Shown here: positions 4,889 through 8,459 of the stretch, piece by piece
Position numbering within the stretch: the first letter of the stretch is position 1
Layout: each line of letters opens with the position of its first letter
Source: Terriglobia bacterium
GTDB taxonomy: Bacteria; Acidobacteriota; Terriglobia; UBA7540
NCBI GenBank assembly: GCA_030036915.1
Contig: JASHSC010000140.1
Location: 1 to 8,459, forward strand
Direction: 5' to 3'
Length of the DNA stretch: 8,459 bases
Notes under the pieces: model-generated
Databases searched by the model: none
The model's input: the letters and a program-made list of their open reading frames with translations, nothing else
What the model was told of the DNA's origin: nothing
Translations under genes and position numbers: made by a program

Positions 4889-7800
4889 TCATGCCCCGGC
4901 GCACCGCAGAGACTGCAATTCGGATTTCAGCGCATCCACCTCCGGCTCGAGCAGCGTGAGAAGCCGCCGACACTCGCCCAGGTCGCCGGAGCGCGCAGAG
5001 GTCTCCAACTGCAACACCACCTGAGTTGCGCGGCCGGCGCCGAAAGCCGCTACGGAGCCCTTCAAGGTGTGCGCGGCCCGCTCAATCCCAGGGCAGTCGC
5101 TCTGCTGCATGGCATTGCGGATGTTTGCTACCTGTTGGGAATAATCTTTGAGGAAAACTCCGGCCAGATCCGCCAAAAGGTCTTCGTCGCCCCCCATGCG
5201 CCGAAGCGCCTCGCAGCGGTCAAAGACCTTGCCGTTGCCCCCCGGCGCTGCGACCGGCGGAAGTCCGATTGTCGGCGGAGGTGTGGCAGGCAGGTATCTC
5301 TCCACCAATTCCACCAGTTCATCCGCATTGATGGGCTTGGAGATAAAATCATCCATTCCCACCGCGCGGCAGCGGTCGGAATCGGAGTCGCGGGCATGGG
5401 CGGTCATGGCAATGATGGGCAGGTGGCTTCCCTTGGACTCTTCGTCCTTGCGAATGGCCTGAGTAGTCTGGAGCCCGTCCATCACCGGCATTTGCACGTC
5501 CATCAATGCCAAGTCAAACTTGGCCTTATGCAATTCCTGCAACGCCTGGGCGCCATCGGAGGCAACGGTCACCCTGTGCCCGCGCTTTTCGAGCATCCGA
5601 ATGGCCAGTTGCTGGTTAATGGGGTTGTCCTCCACCAGTAGAATTCGAAGTTTCGGTTGGTTTTCGCGCAAGGTGTGGCGAGTAACGATGGCGGAAGACG
5701 CTCCGGGAGCCGTCGGCTTGCCCAGAGCGGCGAGGACTGCTTCCAGCAACTCCGACTGGCGAATGGGCTTGATGAGGTAAGCGGCGATTCCGAGCTCGCG
5801 GCAGCGCGCTACGTCGCCGCGCTGCCCGCACGAGGTCAACATCATGATGGTTGCCCCTGCCAGCCGGGGGTTTTTGCCGATCAGTTCGGCGAGGGAAAAG
5901 CCGTCCATTTCCGGCATTTGGGCGTCGAGCAAGACAAGTGCAAAAGGTGTGCCGTCGGCCGCGGCCCGTTCCAGCGCATCCAGGCCTTGCGGTCCGTCCT
6001 CCTTCAGCAGCGGCTCCATTTGCCAGTGCTTCAACATGGCTTCCAGGATTTTCCGGTTGGTGGAATTGTCGTCAACCACCAGAACGCGCAGGCCACGCAG
6101 ATTGGCGATGCGCAGCGGTGCCTCATCCACCCGCGCGACTTTCGGCAGGCCGAATCGCGCGGTGAAATGAAAGGTGCTCCCTTCGCCCGGAAGGCTTTCC
6201 AGCCAGATTCTGCCCTCCATCATCTGCACCAGGCGCGAGCTGATGGTCAGTCCCAGACCCGTGCCGCCGTACCTTCGCGTCATGGAATTGTCAGCCTGCG
6301 TGAAGGCTTCGAAAATGCTCTTCTGCTTGTCTTGGGCGATGCCGATTCCCGTGTCGCGCACGCGCACGTGAAGCACAACGCTGTCGGCTGCCCGGGATTC
6401 GACCTCCACCGCCAGCGCCACTTCACCCTTTTCGGTGAACTTGATGCTGTTGCCCACCAGGTTCACGATGATCTGGCGCAGTCTTCCCGGGTCGCCCACG
6501 ATGCGCTGGGGCACGTCCGGCGCGGTGTTCCAGGTAATCTCCAGGCACTTCTGCCCGGCGCGGCACGAAAGCAAGCGCAACGTCCCTGCTAGCATATCGA
6601 AGAGATCGAACTCGTTGGGGTCAAGGCTGAGCTTGCCGGCGTCGATTTTGGAAAAATCCAGGACATCGTTGATGACGGTCAGCAGGGAATCGGCGGAATC
6701 CTTGACCATGGACAGGTAATCGCGCTGCTCCGAGCTGAGGGGAGTATCTAGCGCCAGTTCCGTCATGCCGATGATGCCGTTCATAGGCGTGCGGATTTCG
6801 TGACTCATGTTGGCCAGGAATTCACCCTTGGCACGGCTGGCGGCCTCGGCCACGTCCTTGGCCTGCACAAGAGCTTCCTCCGTTCGCTGTCGCTCGATGA
6901 TTTCCGCTCGCAGCGCCGCGTTCGTCTCGGTCAGTTCGCGCGTGCGCTCTTGAATTCGGAATTCCAGTTCGTCATGGGAGCGTTGCAGGGCTTCTTCGGT
7001 GCGCTTGCGGTCAATGAACTGGCCCGTCAAACTGCCCACGGCCGCGAACATGGCCAGCAGATCCTGGTCGGGCTCTTCCCTCTGGCGGTGAAAAAACTCC
7101 AGGACTCCCACCACTTCGTTCACCATCATTACCGGGAAGGCCAATGCCGCGTGCAGGTTCACCTGAAGGGCATAAGGAATGCGCGGGAAATTGTTATCCG
7201 TGCAGACGTCGGAAATCCAGGCGGGCTTCTTTGATTCCCACACCCTGCCCGGCAAGCCGATCCCAATCGTGAAAAATGTCTGCGCGCTGATTTGGCGGAA
7301 GGCCTCGCCATCCACTCCGGGCGCCTTCCAGGAGCTTTCAACTTGAAGGGTTCGGGAGTGAGAATTGACCCCCCAGAAGAACGCCATCTCCCAGTCAAGG
7401 CTTTCCGACACCAGTCGGAGCACGCGCGCCATTCCTTCGCTGACGCTTTTGGACTCTGCCAAGGCTCGAGTGGCGGCGTACTGGGCGGCCAGACGCCGCT
7501 CCGCCTTCTTTCGCTGCGTCAGATCCCGGATGAACCCGCTGAAGGTCCACTGATCGCCCAGCTTGGCCGGGCAGATGGCGAGTTCAACGGGGAATTCCCG
7601 GCCACTGCGATGCAGGGCGGTAATCTCAATCTGCTGGTTTAGGACTTTGCCCGCGCCCGTAGCCAGGAAGTGCTGGAGGCCGTGCTCGTGCGCTTCGCGA
7701 TATTGGCGCGGAATGATGATCTCCGACATCCTGCGGCCCATTACCTCCTGGCGGGACCAGCCGAAAATCTTCTCCGCGCGCGGATTCCACCCCGTAATCA

Positions 7801-7984
7801 GGCCCTGGTGATCCATGGTAACCATCGCATCGAGCGCGGTCTCCACGATCAGGCGAGTTCGCTCTTCGCTTTGTCGTAATGCTTCTTCGACCCGAATCGT
7901 GCCGGTGTTTTTGCGCTTGTTTTGGGACACAGCAATAAAAGCCCCTCGACCCCAAATCGGCGGCGAGCGCATGCTCCTCCGCAT
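4889..7984 (-). CDS. Hybrid sensor histidine kinase: PAS-GAF-HisKA-HATPase-REC-REC-HPt
   Basis: The 1031-residue product has no membrane segment, so it is a cytoplasmic sensor. In order it shows a PAS domain (about 38-158), a GAF domain (about 160-326), a coiled-coil linker (about 326-385) and HisKA with NMSHEIRTPMNG (phospho-acceptor H395). The HATPase follows, with N box VNLVGNSIKF (N508, N512), G1 DTGIGI (544-549) and G2 GGTGLGL (573-579). Receiver 1 has VVDDN, D687 and K739. Receiver 2 has LVEDN, D829 and K883. A C-terminal HPt domain has AHTLKGS (H972). All relay residues are intact, so a His-Asp-His phosphorelay ending at H972 is possible within one chain. The signal and the final response regulator are unknown, and neither a partner regulator nor a membrane sensor is encoded nearby. 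The start is uncertain: ATG 7984 has only a weak AGAAGA, ATG 7972 has GGAGG very close (3 nt), and GTG 7930 also lies before the PAS domain. Confidence 0.96.
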   Translation of the reverse strand: MRRSMRSPPIWGRGAFIAVSQNKRKNTGTIRVEEALRQSEERTRLIVETALDAMVTMDHQGLITGWNPRAEKIFGWSRQEVMGRRMSEIIIPRQYREAHEHGLQHFLATGAGKVLNQQIEITALHRSGREFPVELAICPAKLGDQWTFSGFIRDLTQRKKAERRLAAQYAATRALAESKSVSEGMARVLRLVSESLDWEMAFFWGVNSHSRTLQVESSWKAPGVDGEAFRQISAQTFFTIGIGLPGRVWESKKPAWISDVCTDNNFPRIPYALQVNLHAALAFPVMMVNEVVGVLEFFHRQREEPDQDLLAMFAAVGSLTGQFIDRKRTEEALQRSHDELEFRIQERTRELTETNAALRAEIIERQRTEEALVQAKDVAEAASRAKGEFLANMSHEIRTPMNGIIGMTELALDTPLSSEQRDYLSMVKDSADSLLTVINDVLDFSKIDAGKLSLDPNEFDLFDMLAGTLRLLSCRAGQKCLEITWNTAPDVPQRIVGDPGRLRQIIVNLVGNSIKFTEKGEVALAVEVESRAADSVVLHVRVRDTGIGIAQDKQKSIFEAFTQADNSMTRRYGGTGLGLTISSRLVQMMEGRIWLESLPGEGSTFHFTARFGLPKVARVDEAPLRIANLRGLRVLVVDDNSTNRKILEAMLKHWQMEPLLKEDGPQGLDALERAAADGTPFALVLLDAQMPEMDGFSLAELIGKNPRLAGATIMMLTSCGQRGDVARCRELGIAAYLIKPIRQSELLEAVLAALGKPTAPGASSAIVTRHTLRENQPKLRILLVEDNPINQQLAIRMLEKRGHRVTVASDGAQALQELHKAKFDLALMDVQMPVMDGLQTTQAIRKDEESKGSHLPIIAMTAHARDSDSDRCRAVGMDDFISKPINADELVELVERYLPATPPPTIGLPPVAAPGGNGKVFDRCEALRRMGGDEDLLADLAGVFLKDYSQQVANIRNAMQQSDCPGIERAAHTLKGSVAAFGAGRATQVVLQLETSARSGDLGECRRLLTLLEPEVDALKSELQSLRCAGA

Positions 7985-8070
7985 TCTTCTATCGGCCCGT
8001 TAGGGCAAAAGCTTGAGGTGTGAGGCTGCGGCACATGGACTGTTGCGGCGGTTCTGTCGCCTGCGGTATC

Positions 8071-8123
8071 GTCGATCGCCCTGCGCCCCAAAGCCGTCTT
8101 CGGGCGACGGGTCGGAGATCGAC
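8071..8123. other. Foldable segment in the divergent kinase/glycine-rich gene region
   Basis: GTCGATC (8071-8077) is the exact complement of GATCGAC (8117-8123). Between them CCGTC (8094-8098) pairs with GACGG (8106-8110), or alternatively a C(TTCG)G tetraloop forms at 8098-8103, and CGCCC (8077-8081) can pair with GGGCG (8102-8106). It resembles no riboswitch or small RNA I recognise. It could be a leader structure of the kinase mRNA or a regulator site. Random pairing in GC-rich DNA is a real alternative. Confidence 0.3.
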
Positions 8124-8158
8124 GCTACAGCAAACTGCATCTAATAGTTCGGGTGAAC

Positions 8159-8187
8159 TTGTTTCAGGCACCCAAAAGTGCTACGCT
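8159..8187 (+). promoter_or_regulatory. Candidate promoter of the glycine-rich protein gene
   Basis: TTGTTT (8159-8164), a 17-bp spacer and TACGCT (8182-8187) fit sigma70 geometry, but the -10 box matches at only 3 of 6 positions. The start point would be near 8194, overlapping the RBS and leaving an almost absent leader, so a promoter further upstream is possible. Confidence 0.3.
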
Positions 8188-8193
8188 CTCAGC

Positions 8194-8201
8194 TAGGAGG
8201 G
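8194..8201 (+). promoter_or_regulatory. Strong Shine-Dalgarno of the glycine-rich protein gene
   Basis: TAGGAGGG ends 4 nt before ATG 8206 (AGGAGG, then GACAT, then ATG). It is the best ribosome binding site in the window and fixes the start codon of the partial gene at the right edge. Confidence 0.8.
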
Positions 8202-8205
8202 ACAT

Positions 8206-8459
8206 ATGCGCAGGCTGCATATCGTTCTATTGTCTTTGGCAATTGGTTTGAGTATGTGCGGCACCACGGCATTTGCCCGGGGCGGTGGAGGGCATGGCGG
8301 TGGTGGTGGACATGGCGGTGGCGGTGGCTTCCGCGGTGGCTCCATTGGCGGTGGTTTCCGTGGTGGGGTAGGCGGCTTCCGTGGTGGCTATGGTTACGGC
8401 CGAGGCTATGGGTACGGCTTCCGCGGCTACGGCGGTTGGGGCTGGGGTTGGGGCTTAGG
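8206..8459 (+). CDS. Secreted glycine-rich protein, C-terminus cut off by the window
   Basis: Eighty-four codons are visible and the frame is still open at the right edge. The first 24 residues form a Sec signal peptide: MRR, a hydrophobic core (LHIVLLSLAIGLSM) and a likely signal peptidase I site AFA|RG. A Cys at residue 18 (LSMC) is a poor lipobox because of Met at -1. The mature part is almost entirely Gly with His, Phe, Arg, Tyr and finally Trp: GGGGHGGGG units, FRGG three times plus a variant (FRGY), GYGYGRGYGYG, and a WGWGWG tail. Similar short exported Gly-rich proteins are common in soil bacteria without known function. They may be extracellular, adhesive or envelope-associated. Low-complexity composition prevents family assignment. 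It diverges from the histidine kinase with about 220 bp between the starts. Confidence 0.82.
   Translation, partial: MRRLHIVLLSLAIGLSMCGTTAFARGGGGHGGGGGHGGGGGFRGGSIGGGFRGGVGGFRGGYGYGRGYGYGFRGYGGWGWGWGL

Noticed and set aside
4766..6592. Long plus-strand frames (about 290 and 310 codons) antisense to the kinase gene
   Set aside because: These are antisense shadows of a highly conserved kinase coding region, caused by GC-rich codon bias. No RBS or domain supports them.
8020..8160. Cyclic-di-GMP riboswitch in the divergent intergenic region
   Set aside because: CCAAAGCC at 8088-8095 is faintly reminiscent of the GEMM core, but the other conserved segments and the tetraloop-receptor arrangement are absent.

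Overview
The window is GC-rich bacterial chromosome. It carries four substantial genes, one partial secreted-protein gene at the right edge and one short gene relic. Three features together suggest a soil-type Acidobacteriota or similar genome: a Tat-exported GH127-type glycosidase, a soluble multi-domain hybrid histidine kinase, and GC-rich palindromic repeats between loosely packed, separately promoted genes. That assignment is inference only; there is no rRNA or other taxonomic marker here.

Layout from left to right. (1) 1-723, minus strand: a membrane-anchored M23 (LytM-type) cell-wall peptidase. Its C-terminal end lies beyond the left edge. (2) 724-1054: a divergent intergenic region. 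It holds a near-consensus sigma70-type promoter for the peptidase and two identical 11-bp TTCTTAAGATT boxes 62 bp apart. (3) 1055-2164, plus: thiL, thiamine-monophosphate kinase, with an unusual low-complexity insert in its middle. (4) 2164-2473: three consecutive palindromes, then a 55-codon reading frame with a good ribosome binding site. That frame looks like only the N-terminus of a type III/helicase-type restriction endonuclease, so it is probably a relic. (5) 2474-4330, minus: a Tat-signal GH127-like (DUF1680) beta-L-arabinofuranosidase, with its own predicted promoter and RBS. (6) 4331-4888: noncoding. It contains an unexplained stretch, a long imperfect inverted-repeat element (REP/MITE-like), further hairpins and a probable terminator. 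(7) 4889-7984, minus: a PAS-GAF-HisKA-HATPase-REC-REC-HPt hybrid sensor kinase. (8) 7985-8205: a divergent intergenic region with a foldable segment and a candidate promoter. (9) 8206 to the right edge, plus: a secreted glycine-rich protein, cut off by the window.

The genes do not form an operon. Each is separated by 200-560 bp and the strands alternate. Cell-envelope maintenance (M23), thiamine diphosphate synthesis (ThiL), plant-type arabinan or arabinoside breakdown (GH127), signalling (hybrid kinase) and a secreted glycine-rich protein look functionally independent. The kinase and the glycine-rich protein share a divergent promoter region, but nothing else in the sequence links them.

I found no convincing undescribed multi-gene system. 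The points most worth a second look are the restriction-enzyme N-terminal relic, the paired palindromic boxes upstream of the M23 promoter, the long inverted-repeat element with its adjacent unexplained segment, the ThiL insert, and the altered spacing of the predicted metal-ligand motif in the GH127 enzyme.
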